Assembly (NCBI GenBank): GCA_023548195.1
Contig: JAJHZJ010000121.1
Location: forward strand, 4,157,680-4,221,679
DNA: 64,000 nucleotides
Direction of reading: 5' to 3'
From: Bettongia penicillata ogilbyi
Taxonomy: Eukaryota > Chordata > Mammalia > Diprotodontia > Potoroidae
Both the position numbers and the translations under genes were made by a program. The notes beneath the pieces are model-generated. The model did no database searches. It was not told the origin of the DNA and saw only the letters and a list, made by a program, of their open reading frames with translations. Position 1 is the stretch's first letter. Each line of letters begins with the position of its first letter. Positions 48,728 through 58,649 of this stretch are shown piece by piece.

Positions 48728-48950
48728 TAGAAGAGGCAGTATAACATAGTGACAAGACTTCAGAATCTGGAAGACCTGGCTTCAGATCCTGCCTCTGACA
48801 CCTACTTAGGTATATGAACCGAGACAAGTCACTTAATTAACCTTTAAGCAACTCAGGCAACTGCCTAGGACTTAGATGGTAAGTCACAGAAGGGTTGTGA
48901 GACCTGATTCTTGGTGGGACTCCTACACTCATAACAGAGTTCCTTGTAAT
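48728..48950 (+). mobile_element. Marsupial tRNA-headed SINE
   Basis: 'GAGGCAGTATAACATAGTGA' (head), 'GGAAGACCTGGCTTCAGATC' (B-box region), 'GACAAGTCACTTAATTAACC' and 'GTAAGTCACAGAAGGGTTGT' occur in family order. Confidence 0.75.
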
Positions 48951-49361
48951 ATGTCATCACATTTAAAAGGTTCCTAGGAAAATGCATTTAAAGTTCTACC
49001 TTGGGATATCAGGAACACACTTCCACCCTTATAACTGGAGTAGGGCTACCATTCTCTCCCTTCCCTAGCCCTAATGAGTCTCCTCATGAACAAGGAGAAT
49101 GATTCTCTCTACCACACACCATCCCCATTCCAGTTCATTGATATCCTGAAACAAATAGCTTTGCCATGTTTTATAGCGGTGAAGCACCTGAGGATTAAAG
49201 AAGAAGGGCTCATTGGGAGGAATAGTTGTAGAGGAGGCAAAAAAATATATCCATTAAACTCCTTTCTGTTCTTTTTCAACCCTTGCTTACCTATTTTTTT
49301 CTGTATCTACTCCTAACATCTGTGGCTCTAAACCACTGTTTCTCTCCTTGGCCCGACGTTT

Positions 49362-49380
49362 AAAAAAAAAAAAAAAAAAA
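49362..49380 (+). repeat. Poly(A) run
   Basis: A pure run of 19 A. No recognisable retroposed body precedes it. Confidence 0.95.
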
Positions 49381-49704
49381 TTCTCTGTAGCAAGAAGACT
49401 AACTGAAGGTTTCTAAGGGTTGTTACCACCAATACAAATGATAAATAAACAAGGGAGTTAAAAGACTTCCTCTAATTCCTACTGTTCCCCCTTCTTATCT
49501 TTGCACTCAAATCCAGTAGAGAAAGTTGCTAGGAGGGGATGATGAGCTCTTGAGAGGGTAACACACCAAGGCAAGGTCTGAAAAAAGAGTTATCCACAAA
49601 TCTACCTTCTGAGAGAAATGCAAACACTTCATTGTTCCAGATTTTATACCAAAGCTGAAGTAAAAGTAGGAACTCTGGAGTTAAGGGACCATTAGAAAGG
49701 GAAG

Positions 49705-50215
49705 GAAATCAATCAATCAATCAAACATTTACTAAGGGCCATAACTAACAATGTGCCAAGGAAAGACAAAAATCCAAGTCAGTTCCTACCCTAAACAAGC
49801 TCACATTTACCTTGGAGACAACAAGGACACATGAAGTATATACAAGCTATGTGCAAGGTAACTGGGATAAAGATGCACTAAGTGACGGGAAGACCAGAAA
49901 AGGTCAGACACAAGACACAGCATTTGAAACGAACTTGGACGATTCTAAGTAAAGGTGAAGACAGATCACATTACGAGATGGGGATAGCTGAGGCAAAGAA
50001 ATGGCTGAACAGGTATCATCAGTAACCAGCAAGAACAACAGCTGGGATGAACCACAGAGTGTGAGAAGGGGAGTAAAGGGAAATAAGCCTAGAAAAGTAA
50101 ATTTAAGCCATGTTGTGAAGGAGGGAAGTTTTTATTTGATCCTAGAAGTCATGGGGAGATTACTGGAGCTTTTTGAGCACAAGTATGGCATGGTCAGACT
50201 TTTCAGTAATAACTT
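49705..50215 (+). mobile_element. Ancient interspersed repeat, class uncertain (copy B)
   Basis: It begins with four ATCA units, then 'CATTTACTAAGGGCC', 'CAATGTGCCAAGGAAAGAC' and 'GTTCCTACCCTAAACAAGCT'. A second half has 'TTATTTGATCCTAGAAGTCA' and 'GGGGAGATTACTGGAGC'. Blocks shared with copy A (21545-21800) include the 'AAAGACAAAAAT' and 'GAGACAAC' segments. It is longer than copy A on the right. Confidence 0.6.
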
Positions 50216-50239
50216 TTAGTTATGTAGTTTTAGTAATAA

Positions 50240-50410
50240 CTGTTTGGTACCTATTATATCCTATCATGCACTGTGATGATCTAAGTATATGTCTCATTTC
50301 CTCATACAGAGTATAAGCTCTTTGAAAGCACCTTTTATTCATCTTTGCATACCTCAAAGCGTCCTTCACATGATGGACATTCAGCGAATGCTTGATGAAT
50401 GAATAATTTC
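50240..50410 (+). mobile_element. L2 LINE 3' end
   Basis: 'GAGTATAAGCTCTTTGAAAG' and 'GACATTCAGCGAATGCTTGA' ending TGAATGAAT form the L2 3' terminus. Confidence 0.75.
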
Positions 50411-50799
50411 ATCTTGTGCAGCTTGACCAGAATATTGAGGAAGGCAGAAGGAAATACTTGGCAAAGAGCCAGAGGAGACTAGCCCTAAGACTGGGGGAAG
50501 GAATGTTAATATAGGAAAAGGAAGCCTAACCTTCCCTTCCCCGCTTCGAAACTCCCAGTCCTGCTCCTTCATCACTGTCTCCAGAAACTCAATTTCCTCC
50601 AAGACAATACCAACTCTGAATCTCATACCTCCTTAGTACCCTGGGAACCCTCTGTCCTACTGAATGGAGAGGGTATGGAGTGGACATTAGAGACCTCTTC
50701 CCATAGCCTTCACTTCAGGAGGAGGTTCAGGGCAACCATTTCTCAATTTCCCACCTAGGTATGGGACAGCATCACCACCCTCTACCCCTTGCAGGGTAC

Positions 50800-50965
50800 C
50801 CTCTTCTTCTTCTATCCCCTTCACAATGTCTTTTTATGTGTCATAACCCCCACTAGATTGCAAGCTCCTTCGAGACCACAAACTGTCTTCTGCTTTTCTT
50901 TGTCCCAGAGTCTTGACACAGTACCTGGCACATAGTAGGCATTGTTTATTAACTAACTACAAACC
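50800..50965 (+). mobile_element. L2 LINE 3' end
   Basis: 'CTAGATTGCAAGCTCCTTCG' and 'CAGTACCTGGCACATAGTAG' are the classical L2 terminal blocks. Confidence 0.82.
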
Positions 50966-51009
50966 AGACTCTACATGCCCTTCCAGGGAGCTAGAATAAA
51001 ATAAGAAAC

Positions 51010-51195
51010 TAAGATGGGATTTGGAGTCAGGGGGCTTGGCTTCAAAGTCTAGCTCTGTTATTTTAACATCTGTATAATCCTGGGCAAGTTACTTAATACT
51101 CTCTGGGCATCAGTTTCCTTATCTGAAAAATAATTGGATTTGGTCCAGATGACCACTAAGACCTAATCTAACTCTAAATTCAACAATCCTATTTG
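51010..51195 (+). mobile_element. Mar1/MIR-type SINE
   Basis: 'TTTGGAGTCAGGGGGCTTGG', 'ATCCTGGGCAAGTTACTTAA' and 'CATCAGTTTCCTTATCTGAA' give the SINE block order. Confidence 0.75.
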
Positions 51196-51254
51196 TGGAG
51201 AAGGTATCCTAAGCAGCCTGACACTTAAGGGCAATTGAAAGGAAAAAGAAAAAT

Positions 51255-52145
51255 TTGGTGTCATTTTTGATACCCGTCTGTAGTTGTCTCATACCTCTTA
51301 AACACAATTAGTTCCCCAGTGCGATCAAGTCTACAGGTGCAGCATATCTCCCTACTGCCTTTGCTCTTGCTCTCCTTGCTACCATACTAATGCAAGCCTT
51401 CTGAATTACTAAAATTACCTATTAATAGTCCTATCCCTGCTCTCTCCTTCTCTCTCCCCCACTCCCTCCCCCTCCCTCCCTCTCCCCCTCCCTGCCTCTC
51501 CCTCCCCCAACCCATCCTTCAAAACAATGCCAAAATTAATTTTCTCATGCTTACATCTGATCTTTTCATTGTGGTTCCCTACTGCCCACAAAGTAAAATT
51601 TAAACTCTTTTGTCTACCATTCAAGGCCTGCTCTGCTCTTTACAATTATATCTTGTTCCAGCCATACTAAGCATACAACATATAGCTCCTAACCTCCCCC
51701 CAAAACCTGAGCTGTTCATGTTGTTCTATATGCCAAGAATGTCCTCCAAACCCTTTTTACCTGTTAAATTACTACCCATTCCCCACTCACATAAAAAAAT
51801 TAATACTTGGATATTTTTATGTAGTTGCAAAATGGCATTCTTTCCTGTTTTAAATTTTTTTTTCTGGTACTGGCTTATAAGATCTATGGACAAAAGAAGA
51901 AATGACATTTGCTTTAATCCCCTGGTTGGTAGCAAACTTCATCATTCAGCCCTCACATAGAACTGTTTTATACTTTTCTAATGCATTTATCATGTAATAT
52001 GACATATTACAGTTATTTGTCTTATTCTACCGTTGGATTATAAGCTCCAGGAGGATAGTGATCCAGTCTTATCTAAACCTTCTACCTCCAAGCATTTCGC
52101 ACAATAGTAGTAGGTGCCCATAATAGACACCTGATGATGAATAAA
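51255..52145 (+). mobile_element. L2 LINE 3' region, about 0.9 kb
   Basis: The copy runs from 'GTGTCATTTTTGATACCCGT' through 'GTGGTTCCCTACTGCCCACA', 'GCATTTATCATGTAATATGA' and 'GATTATAAGCTCCAGGAGGA' to 'ATGATGAATAAAG'. These are L2 blocks in order, with a pyrimidine tract expanded inside. Confidence 0.78.
51429..51509. repeat. Polypyrimidine tract (CTCCC-type)
   Basis: About 80 bases of almost pure C/T with many CCCTCC units. The opposite strand is G-rich with quadruplex and triplex potential. Confidence 0.92.
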
Positions 52146-52149
52146 GGAG

Positions 52150-53180
52150 CCAGCTTGGGGGCTATGCTGGACATAACATAAAATTCAGGAACTGCTTTTT
52201 AATTATTTTACCCAAGTACCTGTTCCAGGTGTTCAGTACTTTCGTTTTTTGTAAATGTTTGCTACTCGACTCTATTGGATCAGTATGTTTCTTTTTACTT
52301 TTCTTCATAAATCAAATTTCCATTTCTTAAAACAATTTCAATTTGTTTTTCCTGGAATCCTATCTAAGTTTTGTATGTATTCCTGGAGCACCAAACTCTA
52401 TCATATTTACAGCAGTTGTTGCTTAATCTCATCAAAATCATTCTAACTCCAAATCCAGCACCCTTTCTACTACACCAGATGAGTCTTGTCTTCTTTAATA
52501 TAATAGTAAGATTTTTCAGGGCAGAAATATCCCATTTATTTCTGTATCTTTTACTGCAGTGGGGTCGAATTAGAATAGAAACAGGGCCCATAAAACTGTA
52601 CATAAGGATTCCAAGGGACATATACTGGCAGTTTTTAAATATAATGTTATGTATGTTTTATTGTATTTTTATTTAACTATTTCCCAATTACATTTTAATC
52701 TAGGTCAAGCCACTCGAGAGTTACAGGCCACATGTTTTGCCTTATTGCTTACAACAGAGAATCGGTAAACTTGTTGAAACATTTTAAAATTACATTTCAC
52801 TTTATCAGAAAAGGGCAAATACCAAGAAAAGAAGCTTTAAATAGGGATATAGCAAAAAATAAATAAATTATCCTCCAAGAGATATACTGGGGTCAGCACA
52901 TACTTAACCCTGATCCCTTAACTGTTCTTAAATAATGTACAAAAAGGATCTTTAGAAAAATGATCCTTAGAAAAAGAAGACCCTTAATCCAAAATCCAAT
53001 TACATTTAGCATAGGTAATTAGAAAAGTAAAATAATTCATTTTAGGAAAGATTTCTAACAAAAAAAATTTCAGCATAACCTTCAGATATGCAGAAAATTC
53101 AATAACCACAATGACAGGTTTTCCAACAGTGCTAGATTTACTGGATGTATTCCTTTTTAAAATGTTCATTTTATGAGTGT
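52150..53180. other. Intronic stretch, nothing recognised
   Basis: AT-rich sequence without a recognised gene or repeat family. Confidence 0.45.
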
Positions 53181-53184
53181 CTAG

Positions 53185-53400
53185 AAAAGATGTTCTTAAC
53201 CCTTTTTATCTTATAGACCCTCTTGTCAGTCTGATGAAGACTATGGACCTCTTTTCAGAAAGCCTTTAAATACCTGAGGGAAATGACAAATTTCGGATAG
53301 AGGTTAGTAAAAATAAAAAATAAAATTTTTTTTCTCATCATAGTTCACTCAAGAAATCTATCCAAAGACCCTTTTATTTTCCTGTAGGGCATGACAGATT
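53185..53400. mobile_element. Possible hAT/MER-type DNA element fragment
   Basis: 'GTTCTTAACCCTTTTTATCT' with 'AGACCCTCTTGTCAGTCTGA' and 'GACTATGGACCTCTTTTCAG' resembles a mammalian element that begins 'ggttcttaacc' and describes inverted ends. The matching right terminus is not clear. Confidence 0.45.
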
Positions 53401-53409
53401 TCTACATCC

Positions 53410-54600
53410 CTCTGCCTGTATCTCTTGACCTATAATGTTCAAAGAAAGCAAAACCTACAATTTAACCCCACTAAAAAAAATTAAAAATATCTATTGAAAT
53501 AGGAAATACTTGTCAAGGATTAACCCTCTACTTTTCTCCATCCTTCAATGTGATTATGAATGACTCCAAATAACATTAATTTTAGAAGATCATCAAGTTT
53601 TTATCATCTTATGACTGAAATTCTCCTTTAGTATACCTATCAAACAACAAGAATGAATGCTTTCAAACATGGCATAAACTACATTTTTTACTTTCAACAC
53701 CTGGTGTCACCAGCATAACACAGTACATTTTTATAAACACCCCATACTGTGTGTGCCACAATGTGAAGGCAGTTAGGACTTCAGGAAAGGAGTAGAGCTA
53801 TAGAATCTAAAGTGAAATAATCCATAAATATGATGTTAACCATATTACCATATAATTACCATTGACAGTTTCTTAAATTTAGCTCTTAGTGATACAATGA
53901 AAGGACTAAAATAACAACTTAAAATAATCATTTTATATAAATCATACTTCAAAAGTGATACATCCCAGGACTTGTAATTATATGTCAATTGTGTTTTACT
54001 TAAATTCCAACATTTAAAATTAATTTTTGTCTAAATCAAGTATATTGAAGACATAATTAAAATTTTAAATGCCAAAAGAATCTCTTTGTGTATCTACTTC
54101 ATTCCTTAAAAGCAGTATTTATACAGGTCTAAATTCAAATGAGAAAAGGACTCAAGAAGAACAAAAATAATTATAAAATGAAGTAGTGAAAAGTGCTGGC
54201 CTCCAAAAAAAAAAAAAAAAAAGCAATTCATTAAAAGTTGAAAGCATACCACTTTTCACCTTACTTCATGGATACAACAGAAAACAATCTTAAGCAACTT
54301 TCATTATTCACTTAATAGCTCTAGTATCTTAAATCTTCAACTCATATTTTGTAATGAAGATAGTTTTAGAAGTATTCTTAATCTTTTTCACATGGCAACC
54401 ACTGAGGTTGCCTTTGACACCTGCCACCATTGTTAATGCTGAATATAGAATTACTAAAAGGCAAGAGAACGCCAAAGTGTAGAGAGGTTCCGTTAAACAA
54501 CATACTTAATTCTAGGTGTGGGGTAGTTCTAATGATTTTTTTTAGTTAAAAGAAAATTCTCATTAGATATATCAGTGAGTATGTATTCTGTCACAGTGAT
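53410..54600. other. Intronic stretch, nothing recognised
   Basis: AT-rich, with a pure A run at about 54208-54222. No gene or repeat family is recognised. Confidence 0.45.
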
Positions 54601-54603
54601 ATA

Positions 54604-54611
54604 ATTTAAAA
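54604..54611 (+). repeat. 8-bp target-site duplication, left copy
   Basis: ATTTAAAA here pairs with GTTTAAAA at 54780-54787 (7 of 8 bases). Confidence 0.65.
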
Positions 54612-54779
54612 TAGAGATGTCAAACTTGAGCCCAGGAGGGTAAAACTACTGAAACTGATTAAAATGCAACTGGAGGATTTTAACCAATGAAAATAGAATA
54701 AAAACAATATTAATTAGTGGTTTTCTAAGCAAATATGGAGCCTGCAGGAATCTGTTTCCGCCTGAGTCTGACACCACTA
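54612..54779. mobile_element. hAT-type miniature inverted-repeat element
   Basis: The 168-bp element starts TAGAGATGTCAAACTTGAG. Its end, read on the other strand, is TAGTGGTGTCAGACTCAGG. The two are imperfect terminal inverted repeats with the T/CAGNG start typical of hAT transposons. An 8-bp duplication, the size hAT transposases leave, flanks it. There is no coding capacity. Confidence 0.72.
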
Positions 54780-54819
54780 GTTTAAAAGACTACAACATAA
54801 ATTCTAACATTCCCTCCGC

Positions 54820-54955
54820 TCTTCACATCTCCCTGCTCCCTCCGGCCCCCTCCAGGCACACACCACGCCTCCTTTTGCCTTGGTAAACGCAAAGCCTCCA
54901 CCACACTTGGCAACAAGTAGATACTTAATAAACACTTGTTGATTGTCGATTTATT
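54820..54955 (+). mobile_element. L2 LINE tail fragment
   Basis: 'GTAGATACTTAATAAACACT' followed by TGTTGATTG is the L2 terminus. The upstream C/T-rich part is compatible with it. Confidence 0.6.
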
Positions 54956-54959
54956 GAAA

Positions 54960-55880
54960 AATACATCTCTAGGCTAATTAGCTAATGGTAAGCACACTAT
55001 ACCACCCTCATATCCTCTCTTGCTTCCCTGCCCATAATTTACACGTCAAATCACCTACTTTTCTTATTTAGAGAAAATATGTGCTCCAATTTGGGATTAG
55101 AGAAAATTCGCTTGCTCCTATCAATATAAGTGGCATTTTATATGAGTAAATCTCTTAGTCTAACATCCTCTTTTAGTGGGAATGGAAGACTAAGTCTTAA
55201 TTACTAACATGATCAGAAGTTTAGGTTTTAACCCTTACAAAATAAGTCTTACAAAAAACAGTCACCTCTGACACTTTCTTTTCTCTCCTCACAGTCAAAT
55301 CTTTCACTCTTTCTAACCATAATCAAGAATATAAATTCCCACTACTCCATGAAGCAAGACATAGAAAATAAATATCAGATGTTTAAAATAATCTCTTAAG
55401 TGGCCCCCTTTCCTCTCAATCTTGCTTAGTCAATTTCTACTTCGGTATCTTGAAAAGTCAGCAAATCATTTGCTAATAACTGTTAAGCATATTATATGTA
55501 TATATAACATAGGTAATATATGTATTTGCATATTCTTTCTTGAAGACTCTGCCTCTCATTTTGGATTCCTTACAAACCCCCAAGTAAGAGCTACCTCTAT
55601 TTCACAGTTAACTGGCCTAGAGGAACTCAAAGTTTGGTCAGACACTACCACTGTTACTTTAAATTAGAGCAATCCACAAGCAAACAGCTGAATAGGTTAC
55701 TATGAGATGATATCTCTCTAGGCTTTCTTGAGAAAAGAACCATCTATCTTAAATGTTTTGATATTTGCTGAAGCACACAGTCACTCCAACTATTATGAGT
55801 GGATACTGAGGAAGGAAAACAACAGTACGGCACAAACAGTATGGCTACAACAAAAAGGGAAGGAAGAAGGAAAGCAATTT
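54960..55880. other. Intronic stretch, nothing recognised
   Basis: No gene or repeat family recognised. Confidence 0.45.
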
Positions 55881-55884
55881 TTAG

Positions 55885-56030
55885 GAGCATAGGATTTTAG
55901 ATCTGGAAGGTCTTAAAAAATTATCTAGTCTAATTGTTATTTTACAGATGAGAAAACTGAGTAGTCCAGAGAAAGGGCTGACTGGAATTACTATCCAACT
56001 CAAGGCAGCAGGGGAAAGAATTCTGACAGC
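55885..56030 (+). mobile_element. MIR-like SINE
   Basis: 'GAGCATAGGATTTTAGATCT', 'ATTATCTAGTCTAATTGTTA' and 'TTTACAGATGAGAAAACTGA' match the family's left half. The right half is decayed. Confidence 0.7.
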
Positions 56031-56223
56031 ATTTTAAGGGATCAGAGACATTTATTTATGAAAAGTAGTTTAGGACTTTATAACATGGAAAGCAAACATA
56101 CTTTTCAGGAGTAATGTTCTCCCTTTTCAAAGAAAATATTAAAGGCTTTATTATTGTAAGAATTCTAAATTCTTTATAGTACGATTTCTCTGAAGAGCTG
56201 AACGTATATTTGAGGGCACACTG

Positions 56224-56237
56224 CCACCAGATGGCAG
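56224..56237 (+). promoter_or_regulatory. Exact CTCF core motif
   Basis: CCACCAGATGGCAG fits every position of the CTCF core consensus CCASYAGRKGGCRS, in plus orientation. An exact match is expected only about 0.03 times by chance in both strands of 64 kb with equal base use. It lies in sequence I do not assign to a repeat. Occupancy is unknown. Confidence 0.55.
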
Positions 56238-56419
56238 TAAGTGCCTCAGCAGTATGGTTTGGTCTGCCAGATTTAAGCATAGATGTGCTTAATTAACTGT
56301 AAGAATGATTAACACTTTCCCATTCATCAGACTTTTTAAATTAAAAATTTAAGTTTATTACAGAAGCTGATCTTAAAACAGTATTACAACACTTAAAGAG
56401 AAATTAAATTCTAAGTTAT

Positions 56420-56585
56420 CATGAAAGATTTGGAGTCAGGGGACTTAGTTTCAAATTCTGGCTATGCTTCTTGTGACCAGGGGGATCATGGGGCAAGTCA
56501 CTTCTCCACAGACTCTAAGTTACTCATCTATAAACAGTTAAACTAGAATAGTTGAGTCCCTTTCTATTCTAAATTTACGAAGTTC
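56420..56585 (+). mobile_element. Mar1/MIR-type SINE
   Basis: 'TTTGGAGTCAGGGGACTTAG', 'TTTCAAATTCTGGCTATGC' and 'ATCATGGGGCAAGTCACTTC' occur in family order. Confidence 0.72.
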
Positions 56586-56635
56586 CTTACTAATACGCAA
56601 TTTCTACCTTAATCTTATATACATAACTTGATCAT

Positions 56636-56648
56636 AAGGTTCCTTTGT
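56636..56648 (+). repeat. Target-site duplication, left copy
   Basis: AAGGTTCCTTTGT pairs with AAGGTTCATTTGT at 57439-57451 (12 of 13 bases). Confidence 0.78.
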
Positions 56649-57438
56649 GAAAATGAAATATGTTGGAGGGGAGGTGGTAAAAAACTGAGACACTAATATG
56701 CTGTTGGTAGAGTTGTGAACTGCTCCAACCATTCTGAAGAGAAATTTGGAGCTATACCCAAAGGACTACAAATCTCTGCATACCCTTTGATCCAGAAATA
56801 CCACTACTGGGTCTGGTCTCCAAAAAAATCAAAGGGAAAAAAAGGGAAGGGGACCTATATATGCAAAAAATATTTATACTTTTTTTTGGAGGTATCTAAG
56901 AATTGGAAAATTGAGGGGATGTCCATCAGTTGGGGAATGGCTGAACAACTTGTAATATATGACTTTAATGAAATATTATTGTGCTATAAGAAATGACAAG
57001 CAGGATGATTTCAGAAAAACCTGGAAAGATATACATGACTTACAAGACTTATTGATGCAGAATGAAGTAAGCAGAGCCAGGAGAACATTGTACACAGTAA
57101 CAGCAATATTGTACAATGAATAACTGTGAAATGACTTAGCTACTCTCAGCAATCTAATGATCCAAGACAATCCCAAAAGAATCATGATGAGAAATAATGC
57201 TATCTGCCTCCAGAGAAAGAACTCATAGCATCAGAATATAGAACAAAGCCTATTATTTTTCACTTTTTTTCAAGTTTTCTTACAAAAAAATGACTAATGT
57301 GGAAATATGTTTTACATGACTGCCAATTTATAACCTACATCAGATTGCTTGCCATATCAGGGAGGAGAAAAGGGAGAGAAAGAGTTTGGAACTCTTGAAA
57401 TTGTCTTTATATGTAATTGGGAAAAATACATTTTTTTA
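56649..57438 (+). mobile_element. 5'-truncated L1 3' end
   Basis: The 790-bp copy begins in the ORF2 C-terminal region ('GAACTGCTCCAACCATTCTG', 'TACCCAAAGGACTACAAA') and includes the frame at 56715-56996. It runs through the 3'UTR to an A/T-rich tail. A 13-bp duplication with one mismatch flanks it. Confidence 0.86.
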
Positions 57439-57544
57439 AAGGTTCATTTGTTTAAAAAAAAAAAAATGGTTTCGTCAAAGTAACTTAAAACTAGCCTGAT
57501 AATGAAAATTATCTAGGCCAATTTGTCCTCAAATGTCATAATTT

Positions 57545-58250
57545 AAATTTTTTTTTTTTAATTCTGAACACAAAAGCAAACAAAAAAATTACCATGAACA
57601 TTTCCATACACACAGGGAAACACAAAAAAGATTACATATCAAACTGTGAATCTCCATTTCAACCTAAATGCTTTTTAAAAAAGTATATAATTAAGATGTT
57701 ACTTTCAAAACTGTCCTACTTATCTGCACTTCCTTTCATTTTGTATATTTTAAAAATGTTTTAATGGCCCTCTTTTGGGGGGATGTCACAACTGCTAAGT
57801 ACTCCCTTTCTCTCCCTTTTATCTACCACTCCCTCCCCAAAACAAAAACGAAGAGAAAAAAGCCCTTGTAACCATAAGTGTAGTCAAGCTGAACAAATCC
57901 ACACAATGTCCAAAAATGTCTATGTTGTTATGTATCAAGGATTTATCATCTAATTCATGGGAAAACAGATTTCATCGCTGGCTCTCTGGTGATGCAGCTG
58001 GTTGCTGTTTTGATCAGAATTCTTAAGTTTTTCAATATTGCTTTTCTTTCCAGTGTTGTACTTGTATGTTGTTTTTATAGTTTCACATGCTTCACCCTGC
58101 AATAATTCATACTACCCAAGATTCTCTGAAATTACCTCTTTTGTCATTTCATATGGCACAATATTCCATTTTATTTATACAATTTGTTCTGTCATTGCCT
58201 GACTAATGAGCACACTCAAATTCTAATTCTTTAGTTTTTATTTTAATCCC
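57545..58250 (-). mobile_element. L1-like LINE 3' end, antisense on the plus strand
   Basis: The plus strand reads as the reverse complement of an L1-like 3' end: 'GATCAGAATTCTTAAGTTTT', 'ATATGGCACAATATTCCATT' and 'ACAATTTGTTCTGTCATTGC'. The same blocks occur in sense in the element near 62.5-63.0 kb. It is strongly decayed. Confidence 0.62.
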
Positions 58251-58634
58251 CCATTCAGGGTCAGTGAGTGTGTTTTACATGACTATTCCCTGACTGTTAT
58301 TATACTCCCTCTTTTACCTGTTCCCTCCATCAAACTTTACCTGCTACTCTGCTGAATTTAACTATAGTTATACCACATTCATGTTTACCCCTGCCATGTC
58401 TGGAACAGATAAAAGTGATGGTCACCTGATGCCCCCCTAACCTTTCATTTATGCTTACATACTCTTTTTACCATATAGCTCAATTATTAGAAATAGGTGT
58501 CACCCCTTTTTGCATCTTCTTTCTGAACCAGCGTATTCCTTTTACCTTACCTTACCTTTCCCCTCTTAAAACCCTCGTAACAGTACCAATCTATCTTTAG
58601 GACCTCTATTTTTTAAACTCTCTCAGTACTCCAA
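58251..58634. other. Unassigned stretch before an L1 copy
   Basis: Pyrimidine-rich sequence with a few TACCTTACCTT repeats. It may continue the antisense LINE on its left, but I cannot show it. Confidence 0.4.
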
Positions 58635-58649
58635 AAAAATTAAGTTTCT
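58635..58649 (+). repeat. Target-site duplication, left copy
   Basis: AAAAATTAAGTTTCT pairs with AAAACTTAAGGTTCT at 61072-61086 (13 of 15 bases). Confidence 0.7.
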
